From Clostridia bacterium (GTDB lineage Bacteria > Bacillota > Clostridia > Christensenellales > Aristaeellaceae): a DNA stretch of 48,787 bases. Made by a program: the position numbers and the translations under genes. The stretch lies in NCBI GenBank assembly GCA_017527065.1, contig JAFXQO010000041.1, positions 1 through 48,787 on the forward strand, in the 5' to 3' direction. Numbering within the stretch: the first letter of the stretch is position 1; the number at the start of each line of letters is the position of its first letter. Shown here one piece after another: positions 34,429-42,688 of this stretch. The notes under the pieces were generated by a model. That model worked only from the letters and a program-made list of their open reading frames with translations. It was not told where the DNA came from and made no database searches.

Positions 34429-36126
34429 ATGAAGAAATGTCTGTCCGTGCTTCTGGCTGCGGCCATGCTGCTCTCGCTGTTCGGCTTTGCCGCGGCTGAG
34501 GGCGAGCTGAGCGAGCCCGGCGTGCTGCCCATCTGGACTGGCTCCGAGCCCGCCGTGATCCGCGTGCTGACGCCCGAGAACCCCAAGGTCTCCGACTTTG
34601 ACGACAACGCCTATACCAAGTGGATCGAAGAGGGCTGCAACGTCGATCTGCAGTTCACCTTCCTCCCCGCCACCGACACCCTCCAGAAGCTGACCACCAT
34701 GATCGCGGGCGGCTCCATCGAGGATGAGAAGATCGACGTCATCAACTACTCCGGCATCAGCGTCGCCGTGGCGAAGTCCTGGGGCGACGAGGGCGTCATC
34801 CTGGATGTGTCGGATTACTACGCCAATGGCCTGGCCGTCAACGCCGACGCCGCCGTGGCGAGCCATCCCGAGATGAACCTCATCAAGAACATCACCACCG
34901 CCGAGGGCGCTGTGTACAGCGTGCCGAAGATCCAGGTGTCTCCTTCCAACGAGACCCGCTTCAAGATGTGGGTCAACCAGCAGTGGCTTGAGAATCTGGG
35001 CCTGGAAGTGCCCACCACCATCGACGAGTTCTACGCGATGCTGGTGGCCTTCAAGGAGCAGGACGCCAACGGCAACGGCAATGCCGATGATGAAATCCCC
35101 TTCATCACCTCCACCGGCTTTGGCGGCACCGCCTATAAGTTCCTCACCAACGCCTTCGTGTTCGAGTCGGTCGACGACGACATGTTCCTGCTGAAGGACG
35201 GCCACGTGACCACCTCCTACCTGCAGGACGAGTGGCTCGAGGCCCAGACCTTCCTGAAGAAGCTGTGTGAAGAGGGCCTGCTGGCCAAGGAATCCTTCAC
35301 CTACAACAACGACGACCTGAAGGCCGTGGCCTGCTCCGACGACGACATCGTGGGCGTCGTGACCAACTCCTCCTGCGCCTTCATGGGCCAGGCCAACGAT
35401 CCCTATCGCCTGCGCTACATCTGCCTGAACCCGCTGACCGGCCCCGAGGGCGTGTGCTTCTCCTCTTACGCCGCTTCCGCCACCTCCAACTGCTGGATGG
35501 TGACCAGCTATGCCGCGAATCCCGAGCTGTGCTTCCGCGTGGGCGACTATCAGTTCACGGAAGACGGCTTCCTGCGCGGCCGCTTCGGCGTCGAGAACGA
35601 GAACTGGATGACCAAGGAAAACTACGCCGCCGCCCATCCCGAGGAGACCCTGGTCGCCCGTTACGGCTCCATGGGCTTCGAGGGCAAGTACGTGTTCTAC
35701 AACGACATCCGCGACCAGACGGTCAACAACCTCTATTGGTATGAGCATATGCCCTACTTTGCCGGCGACGTGGAGTCCAACGGCATGTACGTGGCCGACG
35801 ACGGCAAGGGCACTGTGATCAACCTGGAGAACAACGGCACCTGCCGCCAGGAGACTGGCTCCGGCTACTATCAGCTGGTCAAGCCCGGCCTGGACACCTA
35901 TGTGCCCACCCTGGCCTTCACCGAGGATGAGCTGGAAGTGCTGGCTGAGTGCCAGGCCAACATCCGCACCTATGTCAAGGAGCAGCGCACCAAGTACATC
36001 ATTGGCGACGCCTCCGACCTGGCCGACAAGGAAGCCTTCGTGCAGAACCTGAAGGACACCTTCAACCTGGATGAGTTCCTTGAGATCTGCGATCGCGCCT
36101 ATCAGCGCCAGTATGCCGCCAAATAA
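34429..36126 (+). CDS. Extracellular solute-binding protein, LplA/family 1 type
   Basis: Protein of 565 residues with AAGGAGG upstream. It begins with a signal peptide (KKCLSVLLAAAMLLSLFGFA, cleavage likely near AAA-EGE). The mature part has the two-lobe binding-protein pattern of LplA proteins: VDLQFTFLPATDTLQKL near residue 70, IDEFYAMLVAFKEQDANGNG near residue 200 with a D-x-D-x-N calcium-like loop, and a C-terminal QRTKYIIGDASD block. Most LplA proteins of Gram-positive bacteria carry a lipobox Cys, but none is present around the cleavage site here. The codon usage is strongly biased, suggesting high expression. It works with the two preceding permeases. A hairpin follows. Confidence 0.93.
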   Translation: MKKCLSVLLAAAMLLSLFGFAAAEGELSEPGVLPIWTGSEPAVIRVLTPENPKVSDFDDNAYTKWIEEGCNVDLQFTFLPATDTLQKLTTMIAGGSIEDEKIDVINYSGISVAVAKSWGDEGVILDVSDYYANGLAVNADAAVASHPEMNLIKNITTAEGAVYSVPKIQVSPSNETRFKMWVNQQWLENLGLEVPTTIDEFYAMLVAFKEQDANGNGNADDEIPFITSTGFGGTAYKFLTNAFVFESVDDDMFLLKDGHVTTSYLQDEWLEAQTFLKKLCEEGLLAKESFTYNNDDLKAVACSDDDIVGVVTNSSCAFMGQANDPYRLRYICLNPLTGPEGVCFSSYAASATSNCWMVTSYAANPELCFRVGDYQFTEDGFLRGRFGVENENWMTKENYAAAHPEETLVARYGSMGFEGKYVFYNDIRDQTVNNLYWYEHMPYFAGDVESNGMYVADDGKGTVINLENNGTCRQETGSGYYQLVKPGLDTYVPTLAFTEDELEVLAECQANIRTYVKEQRTKYIIGDASDLADKEAFVQNLKDTFNLDEFLEICDRAYQRQYAAK

Positions 36127-36158
36127 GATCGTCACGCTGCGCTGACATTGCGACTTGC

Positions 36159-36196
36159 GCGGGCCGCGGTATCCATATGCCGCGGCCCGCGTTTCA
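36159..36196 (+). terminator. Hairpin after the binding-protein gene (terminator or partial terminator)
   Basis: Stem GCGGGCCGCGG / CCGCGGCCCGC with a ten-base loop and GTTTCAT exit. The T-run is weak, so some read-through into the next same-strand gene is likely, giving more binding protein than downstream enzyme. Confidence 0.6.
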
Positions 36197-36214
36197 TCTG
36201 GAAGGGGAGTATAC

Positions 36215-37669
36215 ATGGAAGCGATCAGGATAGGCAGAGACAGGCAGCCGTTTTGGGATGATTACCTGATTGACACAAGCCTGACTTCGGCTTTTCAGCG
36301 CGTGATGCCGCCCGTTAAGAAGGAATGCTGTTTCTGGTTCGACCAGCCCAACGAGACATTCAGCATCAGCTATCCCTGCATCGTAAAAGACGGGAAAGGC
36401 TATAAAATGTACTATCAGCCGTGGTATGAGGAGGACATGACGCCATGCGTCTGCGTCATCGAAAGCGAGGATGGCGTAAACTGGTTCAGACCGCGGCTCA
36501 ATATTTTCAAAGGTCATGACATCAAAGAGAACAATATCGTCATAGAGCATGTAAAAGACGGCATTTTCGTGTTCTACGATCCGAATCCGAACTGTCCGGA
36601 AAGTGAAAAGTACAAGGCGATCGGCTCGGCGTCTATGCTGCATCCCGACGGGGAGAAAAAGACGTCGCTGTGCTGTTTCACTTCGCCGGACGGGTATCAT
36701 TTCACCCTGTCCCATCCGATGACGCGTTACGGCGCGTTTGATTCGCTCAACACAGCCCTCTGGGACGGAGAGAGATATGTGTGCTATCTGCGTTCCTTCC
36801 ACAATATACCCGGCGTCAGCAAGGAAACCTCGCTGGATCTGGGGCAGATATACAGCCATGAGAAGGTCTGGCTCTACGCGACGCGGGATATCCGCGTCAT
36901 GTATTCCGACGACTTCCGCAACTGGACAATACCGGAACTGATCCGCTTCGACGACGGATACGACTATCCGCTGTACACGAACAACGTCGAAAGATACGCC
37001 CGCGCGCCGGTATTCATCGGTTTTCCGGTGCGATACTGCGAGCGCCCCGAGTGGACGAAGAACATCGAGCAGATGACGGGCTACGAAACCAAAAAGAAAT
37101 CCACCGAGCGCATAGAGCCGCGCACAGGGCGCGTTTCCACCGACTGCATTTTCATGTGCTCCCGCGATGGAAAAAACTGGCACAGATACAATGAAGCCTT
37201 CCTGATGCCCGGCTATGAGGACAGCCACAACTGGATATACGGCGACTGTTACCTGGCCTACGGCATGATCGATTCGGGCAGGGAGTTTTATAATCTCTAT
37301 ACAATCGACCGTCATTTTTCATTCGGCTGTTCAAAGCCGCTCAACAGGTACGAAATGCGCAAGGACGGCTTCGCCTGCTATATGGCGGGCGGAGACGAAG
37401 CCGAGATCGTGACCAAGCCTGTCATATTTGACGGCGCAACGCTGAGCCTGAACTTCGCTTCTTCCGCCTATGGGTATATTTATGTGAGCGTGCTCGACGA
37501 GAAAGGCGATGCCCTTTCAAAGGGAGAAAGCGTAGAGGTGTTTGGCGACAACATCGACAGGCAGGTCATATTCGACAATGGCTTTGAGCTTTCGGACTGC
37601 GCGGGAAAACCCGTGCGCCTCAAATTCCGCATGCGGGACGCAAAGCTGTTCTCCATGAAGTTTGAATAG
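36215..37669 (+). CDS. Five-bladed beta-propeller glycosidase-like protein (GH32/GH43-like)
   Basis: Protein of 484 residues from the ATG at 36215 with AAGGGGAG upstream. I do not recognise a characterised family with certainty. The start IRIGRDRQPFWDDYLID resembles the VDDYLI opening of GH32/GH43-like propeller proteins. The repeated pattern of aromatic blades fits too: KGYKMYYQPW near residue 70, FTSPDGYHFTLSHPM near residue 152, MYSDDFRNWTIPEL near residue 228 and MCSRDGKNWHRYNEAF near residue 310. A C-terminal beta-sandwich (SAYGYIYVSVLDEKG) resembles that of GH32. There is no signal peptide, so it is cytoplasmic. It lies between an oligosaccharide importer and a lyase, so glycan cleavage is the natural inference. 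Confidence 0.65.
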   Translation: MEAIRIGRDRQPFWDDYLIDTSLTSAFQRVMPPVKKECCFWFDQPNETFSISYPCIVKDGKGYKMYYQPWYEEDMTPCVCVIESEDGVNWFRPRLNIFKGHDIKENNIVIEHVKDGIFVFYDPNPNCPESEKYKAIGSASMLHPDGEKKTSLCCFTSPDGYHFTLSHPMTRYGAFDSLNTALWDGERYVCYLRSFHNIPGVSKETSLDLGQIYSHEKVWLYATRDIRVMYSDDFRNWTIPELIRFDDGYDYPLYTNNVERYARAPVFIGFPVRYCERPEWTKNIEQMTGYETKKKSTERIEPRTGRVSTDCIFMCSRDGKNWHRYNEAFLMPGYEDSHNWIYGDCYLAYGMIDSGREFYNLYTIDRHFSFGCSKPLNRYEMRKDGFACYMAGGDEAEIVTKPVIFDGATLSLNFASSAYGYIYVSVLDEKGDALSKGESVEVFGDNIDRQVIFDNGFELSDCAGKPVRLKFRMRDAKLFSMKFE

Positions 37670-37738
37670 CCGCGGGACACTGGCCGACATGGACTATTAT
37701 AACATGGATACGGATGAGATAAGGAGGGGAGAGAGCCT

Positions 37739-39742
37739 ATGACGCTCTTTTCCGAACAGGACATAGCCCGCTTCCGGGCGCGGCTGAAAGAAGACGATTC
37801 CATCCTGGAGGGGCTGCGCAAGGGATGCGAACCAGTCGTCCGCTTCGGCGTCAAGGTGCCGCGCACCGGCGTCGCCACCTGGGACCACTATTTCGCCTGC
37901 CCCGAAGATTCGACCAGGCTGGTCTACGATTACGCACTGGACCGGGATTTCCGCTGTCCCAAGTGCGGGCAGGTGTACAACGGCGAGCCGTATCTGGGCG
38001 CCTGGTGGCGCTGCACAAACGGCGTCTCCTGCGGCACGGCCTGGCAGGGCGCGCTGCTGTGGGCGCTGAACGGGGAGGAGTCTTACCGGGCGCTGAGCGA
38101 GGCGATCCTCGCCGCCTTCGCGGACAACTACCCCAACTACGAGGAGCACGGGGGCATTCCCTACAACAAGCCGGGCCGCATGAACGCCCAGGCGCTGTGC
38201 GAGGCCTCCTGCTTCCAGCGCCTGGCCATGGCCTATGACCTGGTGAAGGACACCATCGCCCCCGCCGAACGCCGGCGTATCGAGGAGAATTTGTTTGTGC
38301 CCGGGGCGCGGCTGCTCATGAAAAACCGTACCAACCAGCTGCACAATCACGAGGTGATCGTGGACGCGGGCGTGGGCATGATCGGGCTGGCCATCGGACG
38401 GGAGGATTTCATCGACTTCGCCGTCAACAGCCCCTACGGCCTCAGGTATCAGCTGGAGCACGGCCTGCTGGACGACGATCTGTGGTTCGAGGCCACCTTC
38501 CACTATCATTTTTTTGCGCTGCTCTCCTTCATGGCCTACGAAAAGATGGCCCTCGGCACGAAGTGGAGCCTGCTGGGCATGCCCCAGTACCGCCGGATGT
38601 ATCGGATGCCCCTGCGGGCGCTGCAGCCTGATTACGGCCTGCCCCGGTTGGGAGACGGCGGCGCCGGGTCCTTCTTCCAGGCCATGGCCGGCCATTACGA
38701 GTTTGCCTACAGGGCTTATGGGGATCCGGCCTTCGCCGCCATACTCAACGCGGTGTACGCCCGCTATCCCCGCGCGGGACTGGAGCCTTTCCTGTTCGGC
38801 AAGGACGGCATCGAGCCGGCGTCCATGCCGCCTCTGGAGGATTACCATAACGACCGGGGCTCCGGCCTGACCATCATGCGCGGGCGCGACAGGCGGCAGT
38901 ATCTGCTGTTCCGGCATGGGCGGTTTGGCGGGGAGCACGACCATTACGACAAGCTGGGCCTGCACTACATGGTGGACGAACACGAGGTCATGCCGGACCT
39001 GGGCACCGTGCTGTACGGCGCGCCCCAGCACTACGGCTACTTCAAGAATACCTTCACCCACAACACCGTGTGCATCGACGCGCAGAATCAACCGCCCTGC
39101 GACGGCTATACGGCGCGCTATGAAAAGCGGGACGGCGAGACGCTGGTTGAGGGCCGGGCGGACTGGCGCGGCGCGCCGCCGCAGCTGGACAGCTTCACCA
39201 TCCGCCAGTGGGATGAGGCCGCCTACGCCGGGGTGCGCATGGAGCGCACGATACTGCACCGGGACGAGTACTTCCTGGAGGCGTTCCGGGTGCGCGGCGC
39301 GGCGGGACGGCAGGTGGATTGGATCATCCACCCGGTGGGGCAGTGCGCGGAACAGGAAGCCGAAAAGCGCCTCGTGGACTTGGGCCGGACCGAGCCCGTC
39401 CGCTATATGAAAAACGCGCGGGGCTTCAATGCCGAAGGGCTGGTCGCCTCCGCATGGGAAGGACCGGCCGGGCGGTTCACCGTGTGGTCGGCCTGCTCGT
39501 CGCCCTCTTTGGGCATTTACGCCGAGGGGCTCGATAATCCGCCCACCAGCGACCTGACCTATTTCATTCGACGCTGCGCTCCGGCGGAGGACGACGTCGT
39601 ATTCGCCGCCGTCTTCTGCCTCGCCCGGGAGGGAACGCCCGTCGATCGGCCGGAAATCATGATCGACGGCGACCGCGTGACGGTCCGGCTTGCCTGCGGA
39701 CGCGAAGCGAGGGAGCATGTGTTCAGCGTGGGGGAGGATTAA
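37739..39742 (+). CDS. Heparinase II/III family polysaccharide lyase
   Basis: Protein of 667 residues, ATG about 11 bases after AAGGAGG. The N-terminal half is an alpha/alpha toroid (alginate-lyase-like), with CPKCGQVYNG near residue 80 and NQLHNHEVIVDAGVGMIGLA near residue 199, which carries the likely catalytic Asn/His. The C-terminal beta-sandwich has FGGEHDHYDKLGLHY near residue 397 and FKNTFTHNTVCID near residue 432, matching the heparinase II/III domain of families such as PL12, PL15, PL17 and PL21. Such enzymes cleave uronate polysaccharides by beta-elimination, giving unsaturated uronates. There is no signal peptide, so it probably acts as an oligo-lyase on imported fragments. Exact PL family and substrate are open. 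Confidence 0.85.
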   Translation: MTLFSEQDIARFRARLKEDDSILEGLRKGCEPVVRFGVKVPRTGVATWDHYFACPEDSTRLVYDYALDRDFRCPKCGQVYNGEPYLGAWWRCTNGVSCGTAWQGALLWALNGEESYRALSEAILAAFADNYPNYEEHGGIPYNKPGRMNAQALCEASCFQRLAMAYDLVKDTIAPAERRRIEENLFVPGARLLMKNRTNQLHNHEVIVDAGVGMIGLAIGREDFIDFAVNSPYGLRYQLEHGLLDDDLWFEATFHYHFFALLSFMAYEKMALGTKWSLLGMPQYRRMYRMPLRALQPDYGLPRLGDGGAGSFFQAMAGHYEFAYRAYGDPAFAAILNAVYARYPRAGLEPFLFGKDGIEPASMPPLEDYHNDRGSGLTIMRGRDRRQYLLFRHGRFGGEHDHYDKLGLHYMVDEHEVMPDLGTVLYGAPQHYGYFKNTFTHNTVCIDAQNQPPCDGYTARYEKRDGETLVEGRADWRGAPPQLDSFTIRQWDEAAYAGVRMERTILHRDEYFLEAFRVRGAAGRQVDWIIHPVGQCAEQEAEKRLVDLGRTEPVRYMKNARGFNAEGLVASAWEGPAGRFTVWSACSSPSLGIYAEGLDNPPTSDLTYFIRRCAPAEDDVVFAAVFCLAREGTPVDRPEIMIDGDRVTVRLACGREAREHVFSVGED

Positions 39743-39827
39743 AAAGGGAATAATGGGAACAATGAGGCGGAGCGCCGCACGGGTTTCACGGATGGCGTCG
39801 GACGGATGGATGCCGGGGAATGTTAAT
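39743..39827 (+). other. Intergenic region before the hsp20 control elements
   Basis: About 85 bases with no gene and no clear terminator for the lyase gene. The remainder of the 218-base gap holds the hsp20 promoter and operators. Confidence 0.4.
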
Positions 39828-39881
39828 AGTCAGTAAAAGTCAAATTCTGGTATTGACTTTCTTTGACCTTTATGCTATACT
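39828..39881 (+). promoter_or_regulatory. hsp20 promoter with two CtsR-like operators
   Basis: TTGACT (39853-39858), 17 bases, TATACT (39876-39881). On the minus strand 39852-39868 reads GGTCAAA-GAA-AGTCAAT, close to the CtsR consensus RGTCAAA-N3-RGTCAAA, and covers the -35. A second site on the plus strand (39828-39844) reads AGTCAGT-AAA-AGTCAAA. Heat-shock repression by CtsR is the natural reading. Confidence 0.75.
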
Positions 39882-39960
39882 CTAATCGTTCCAAGGGGAT
39901 GAGAAATCCCGGAGCAGTCCATACTACATTTTACCGACGCTTTAAAGGAGGCGCACTGTT

Positions 39961-40389
39961 ATGTTTACTATGATTCCCTATCGCTCTTCTATGATGAATC
40001 GCCCTGTGAATCCCTTTGCCGATGATTTCTTCCGGCCCTTCTTCAGCCGGACGGACGACGGCATGTTCCGCGTGGACGTTCGCGACCAGGGCGACAGCTA
40101 CATGCTCGAGGCCGAGCTGCCCGGCGTTTCCAGGGATGATATTCACGTTGATGTCGAAAACGACGTGCTGAGCATCGATGTGGAGCGCAACGAGTCCAAG
40201 GACGAAAAGAACGAAAGCGGCTACGTGATCCGCGAGCGCCGCAGCGGCCGCATGAGCCGGGCGTTCAATGTGGAGGGCATCCGCAAGGACGACATTCAGG
40301 CCGCCTATCAGGACGGCGTGCTGCGTCTCACCCTGCCCAAGGAGCAGCCGCAGCCGAAGGAGACCAAGCGCAGCATCACCATCTGCTGA
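39961..40389 (+). CDS. Hsp20/alpha-crystallin family small heat-shock protein
   Basis: Protein of 142 residues, ATG with AAAGGAGG upstream. The N-terminal arm (MFTMIPYRSSMMNRPVNPF, then DDFFRPFF) is followed by the alpha-crystallin domain from residue 37 (VRDQGDSYMLEAELPGVSR, DDIHVDVENDVLSI) and the conserved DGVLRLTLPK near residue 120. The C-terminal anchor is KRSITIC. Small heat-shock proteins form oligomers that hold unfolding proteins without ATP. The promoter carries CtsR-like operators, so expression should rise on heat or proteotoxic stress. Confidence 0.95.
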   Translation: MFTMIPYRSSMMNRPVNPFADDFFRPFFSRTDDGMFRVDVRDQGDSYMLEAELPGVSRDDIHVDVENDVLSIDVERNESKDEKNESGYVIRERRSGRMSRAFNVEGIRKDDIQAAYQDGVLRLTLPKEQPQPKETKRSITIC

Positions 40390-40402
40390 CCAACGCAAAA
40401 AG

Positions 40403-40497
40403 ACGGGAAGGGCTGTAAGCCTTACCCGCCTCAAACCACTGACGAAGGGGCCGCAAAACAGCCCCGTGAAGGCCGGGCGATTCGTTCACCCGGCCTT
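40403..40497. terminator. Hairpin cluster between hsp20 and the convergent GNAT gene
   Basis: Three hairpins in a row: CGGGAAG...CTTACCCG (40404-40428), GGGGC / GCCCC (40447-40465) and AAGGCCGGG / CCCGGCCTT (40469-40497). The last includes the stop codon of the minus-strand GNAT gene. T-runs are weak, so termination in both directions is probable but not certain. Confidence 0.6.
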
Positions 40498-41004
40498 GAT
40501 TTCATACAGGATGCATTTGCGGGTCTCGCCCCGGTATTCGATATCCTCCGTCTCCCCTGTGGGCGTCATGCCGCATTTTTCCATCACGCGGCGGCTGGCG
40601 GCGTTTCCCTCAAAGAAGCCCGCCGTCACGGAGCGATAGCCCATCTTGAAAAGCGCCCCGATCGCGGCGGCGAAGGCTTCTGTCATGTAGCCCTGCTTCT
40701 GCCAGTCCGGGTAGATCACATAGCCCATTTCGATGGAGTTTTCATCCTTCTTCGTCTCGTTCATGAAGCCGATCAGCCGCCCGTCGAGGGCGATGCCGTA
40801 GACGAACCGTTCCGGGTTTCCGCTCAGCGCGATGAAGCGCTGAAACAGCTTTTCCATGGCCTCGACGCTGTCGAAATCCGGCAGCATGTAGGTCTTTTTG
40901 ACGCAGTTATTTGAGAAAACGCGAAACATATCCTCGCGGTCGCCCTCTTCGACGGCGCGCAGGAGCAGCCGCTCTGTGCGGATGGATTCAGGTTTTGCCG
41001 GCAT
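40486..41004 (-). CDS. GNAT family N-acetyltransferase, RimJ/RimL type
   Basis: Protein of 172 residues. The start IRTERLLLRAVEEGD is the classic RimJ/RimL opening. YVIYPDWQKQGYMTEAF near residue 96 is the acetyl-CoA loop (Q-K-Q-G-Y), followed by FEGNAASRRVMEKCGM near residue 126. Members acetylate ribosomal protein N-termini or small molecules, and the substrate is unknown. It starts three bases after the LysR stop on the same strand, so the two form an operon. Confidence 0.88.
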   Translation of the reverse strand: MPAKPESIRTERLLLRAVEEGDREDMFRVFSNNCVKKTYMLPDFDSVEAMEKLFQRFIALSGNPERFVYGIALDGRLIGFMNETKKDENSIEMGYVIYPDWQKQGYMTEAFAAAIGALFKMGYRSVTAGFFEGNAASRRVMEKCGMTPTGETEDIEYRGETRKCILYEIKAG

Positions 41005-41007
41005 GGT

Positions 41008-41895
41008 CTAAGCCTCCGTTTCTTCGCGAATGATGTCGATCATGGCCTGCATGGCGGGCGTGATCCACTTCCCCTTGTGGTAGATGAGCTGACGCCAGAG
41101 CGATACGTCCACGCCTTCCACGTTCAGCCGCACGATGGCGCCGCGCGCCAACTGGTCGCGCACGACGAATTCCGGCAGGAAAGACAGGCCCATGCCCTGT
41201 TCCACCAGTCGCGCGATGAGGTCCGTGTTGCCCAGTTCGAGGAAGGGGTTGAGCTCCAGGTTTCTCTCGGCGAGGCGCGCGTCCAGCTGGGAGCGGTAGC
41301 TCATGCCCTTTTCCGTGAGGATGAAAGGATACTGCCGGCACGACTCCAATGGCACCCGCTCGAGCCCGGCCAGCGGATGCCCCGCCGGCGCCACGAAGAT
41401 GACCGGCACAGGCCCGGATACGGGCACCACGATATCAGAACGGTAGATCTGCTGGTCAAGGTGCAGTATGATGTCCGCGTCGTTCTGGGTCAGGGCGCGG
41501 AACATGTCGCTCGTGGTGCCGGTCTTTATGACGATGCTTACGTCGGGATAGAGCGCGTGAAAGCGCGCGAGCACGGGCGGGAAGAGCGACATGCAGATGG
41601 ATTCCGCCATCATCACGCGCAGCTGCCCGGCCACCGCGCCGGCGGTTTTCATGTCTTCCCGCGCGCTCTCAGCCATGCGCAGGATGTTCTGAGCGTATTC
41701 AAAGAAGCGAAGGCCTTGCGGCGTGAGGGCGACAGTTTTGCCGACGCGGTCGAACAGCGGCGCGCCCAGTTCCGATTCGAGCTGGCCGATCTGCATGGAG
41801 ACGGCGCTCTGCGAGTAGCCGAGCTGGCGGGCCGCCTGCGAAAAGGAATGCAGTTCCGCCGCGCGCACAAAGGTGGTCAGGTTGCGAAATTCCAT
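41008..41895 (-). CDS. LysR family transcriptional regulator
   Basis: Protein of 295 residues from the ATG at 41895, seven bases after AAGGAG. The N-terminal winged helix is typical (MEFRNLTTFVRAAELHSFSQ, then SQSAVSMQIGQLESELG and FDRVGKTVALTPQG). The effector domain spans residues about 90-290. LysR proteins usually respond to a small metabolite and often control a neighbouring or divergent gene. Here the only close partner is the downstream GNAT gene, and no divergent target is present, since the toxin-antitoxin genes lie upstream in the same direction. The target is therefore unknown. Confidence 0.94.
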   Translation of the reverse strand: MEFRNLTTFVRAAELHSFSQAARQLGYSQSAVSMQIGQLESELGAPLFDRVGKTVALTPQGLRFFEYAQNILRMAESAREDMKTAGAVAGQLRVMMAESICMSLFPPVLARFHALYPDVSIVIKTGTTSDMFRALTQNDADIILHLDQQIYRSDIVVPVSGPVPVIFVAPAGHPLAGLERVPLESCRQYPFILTEKGMSYRSQLDARLAERNLELNPFLELGNTDLIARLVEQGMGLSFLPEFVVRDQLARGAIVRLNVEGVDVSLWRQLIYHKGKWITPAMQAMIDIIREETEA

Positions 41896-41969
41896 AAAAC
41901 GCTCCTTGTCGGTACCGGGGATGGTATGGCGCGGGAAATAGTGCGCCTGAACCCAAAGACACATAAAAC

Positions 41970-41988
41970 GGGGGACATCGTGTCCCCG
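41970..41988 (-). terminator. Terminator of the toxin-antitoxin pair
   Basis: Minus-strand hairpin CGGGGACACGATGTCCCCCG followed by TTTTATG, starting directly at the toxin stop codon. Confidence 0.75.
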
Positions 41989-42306
41989 CTATTTTAGTTT
42001 TGCTATGAAATTCTCACGGAAATGGAATACGTTTGTTATCTTGGCCTCGTCATCATCGACTTTATAGAGCATGAAGTATTCATGCCGTTCAAAGTTCATC
42101 CGCTTCAGCCCTCTGCGAATCAATTCCGCGTCTTCCGGCTCTTTGACGCTGCCCGCAATTATGGACAGTTTACCGGCGGAGGCAATGAAATCATCATAGA
42201 CGCTTTCGGCCGCCTGCGGGTTTTTCAGTTTGTTTTTTATGTAGGCAAGGTGCCGCCTCATCTGCTTCTTGGCTTCCGGCCCGACAAGCACTTTGTACGT
42301 CTTCAT
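41989..42306 (-). CDS. RelE/ParE family toxin
   Basis: Protein of 105 residues. The start YKVLVGPEAKKQMRRHLAYI and the C-terminal half with LIRRGLKRMNFERHEYFMLY and VFHFREN fit the RelE/ParE fold. RelE members cut mRNA at the ribosome and ParE members poison gyrase, and the sequence does not decide between them. The ATG overlaps the antitoxin stop (ATGA), the normal arrangement of antitoxin first and toxin second. Its composition is somewhat more AT-rich than the surroundings. Confidence 0.85.
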   Translation of the reverse strand: MKTYKVLVGPEAKKQMRRHLAYIKNKLKNPQAAESVYDDFIASAGKLSIIAGSVKEPEDAELIRRGLKRMNFERHEYFMLYKVDDDEAKITNVFHFRENFIAKLK

Positions 42307-42596
42307 TTTACAAATCCAAATTCGGTGGCCAGTTCCGCACCTGCTTCTACCAGCGGCTGTCCCTCGCCGCGATCGACCTCCGCGAGCCCGCGATCGATGC
42401 TGGCCAGCATTTCTTCTCTAGCAAGTGGCGTATATAAAGAGGCGATGGCGCTATTCCCGTCCTCTTCGTTTTTTACCACCATATCCACCAGCGTTTTCAC
42501 CATACTGCGCTGTTCGCTGGTCATGCCTTCCCATGCCCTTCTCAGGTTATCAACCACGTCATTCAGGTTCTTCAAATCCGACGCTGTCATTGCCAC
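42303..42596 (-). CDS. Antitoxin partner of the RelE/ParE toxin
   Basis: Protein of 97 residues starting with GTG (42596) eight bases after GGAGGT. An ATG six bases further in is too far from that site. The N-terminal 55 residues are helical. The C-terminus EEMLASIDRGLAEVDRGEGQ resembles the toxin-binding tails of ParD/RelB-type antitoxins. No clear DNA-binding motif is recognised. It is the first gene of the pair and overlaps the toxin by four bases. A perfect promoter precedes it. Confidence 0.75.
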   Translation of the reverse strand: MAMTASDLKNLNDVVDNLRRAWEGMTSEQRSMVKTLVDMVVKNEEDGNSAIASLYTPLAREEMLASIDRGLAEVDRGEGQPLVEAGAELATEFGFVK

Positions 42597-42622
42597 GAGA
42601 AAACACCTCCTCGACTATAGTT

Positions 42623-42651
42623 ATTATACTATGAAATCAGCGGTTTATCAA
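42623..42651 (-). promoter_or_regulatory. Promoter of the toxin-antitoxin operon
   Basis: Minus strand TTGATA (42646-42651), 17 bases, TATAAT (42623-42628). Confidence 0.88.
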
Positions 42652-42688
42652 CCGACTTTTTCATCGCCGGATAACTTTTGCCAAAGCG

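Noticed and set aside
34267-36216. 649-codon open frame on the minus strand
   Set aside because: It is antisense to the solute-binding protein gene, whose signal peptide, ribosome-binding site and family match are clear. The long open frame follows from strong codon bias in high-GC DNA.
37697-39718. 673-codon open frame on the minus strand
   Set aside because: Antisense to the heparinase-type gene, which has clear catalytic motifs and a ribosome-binding site.
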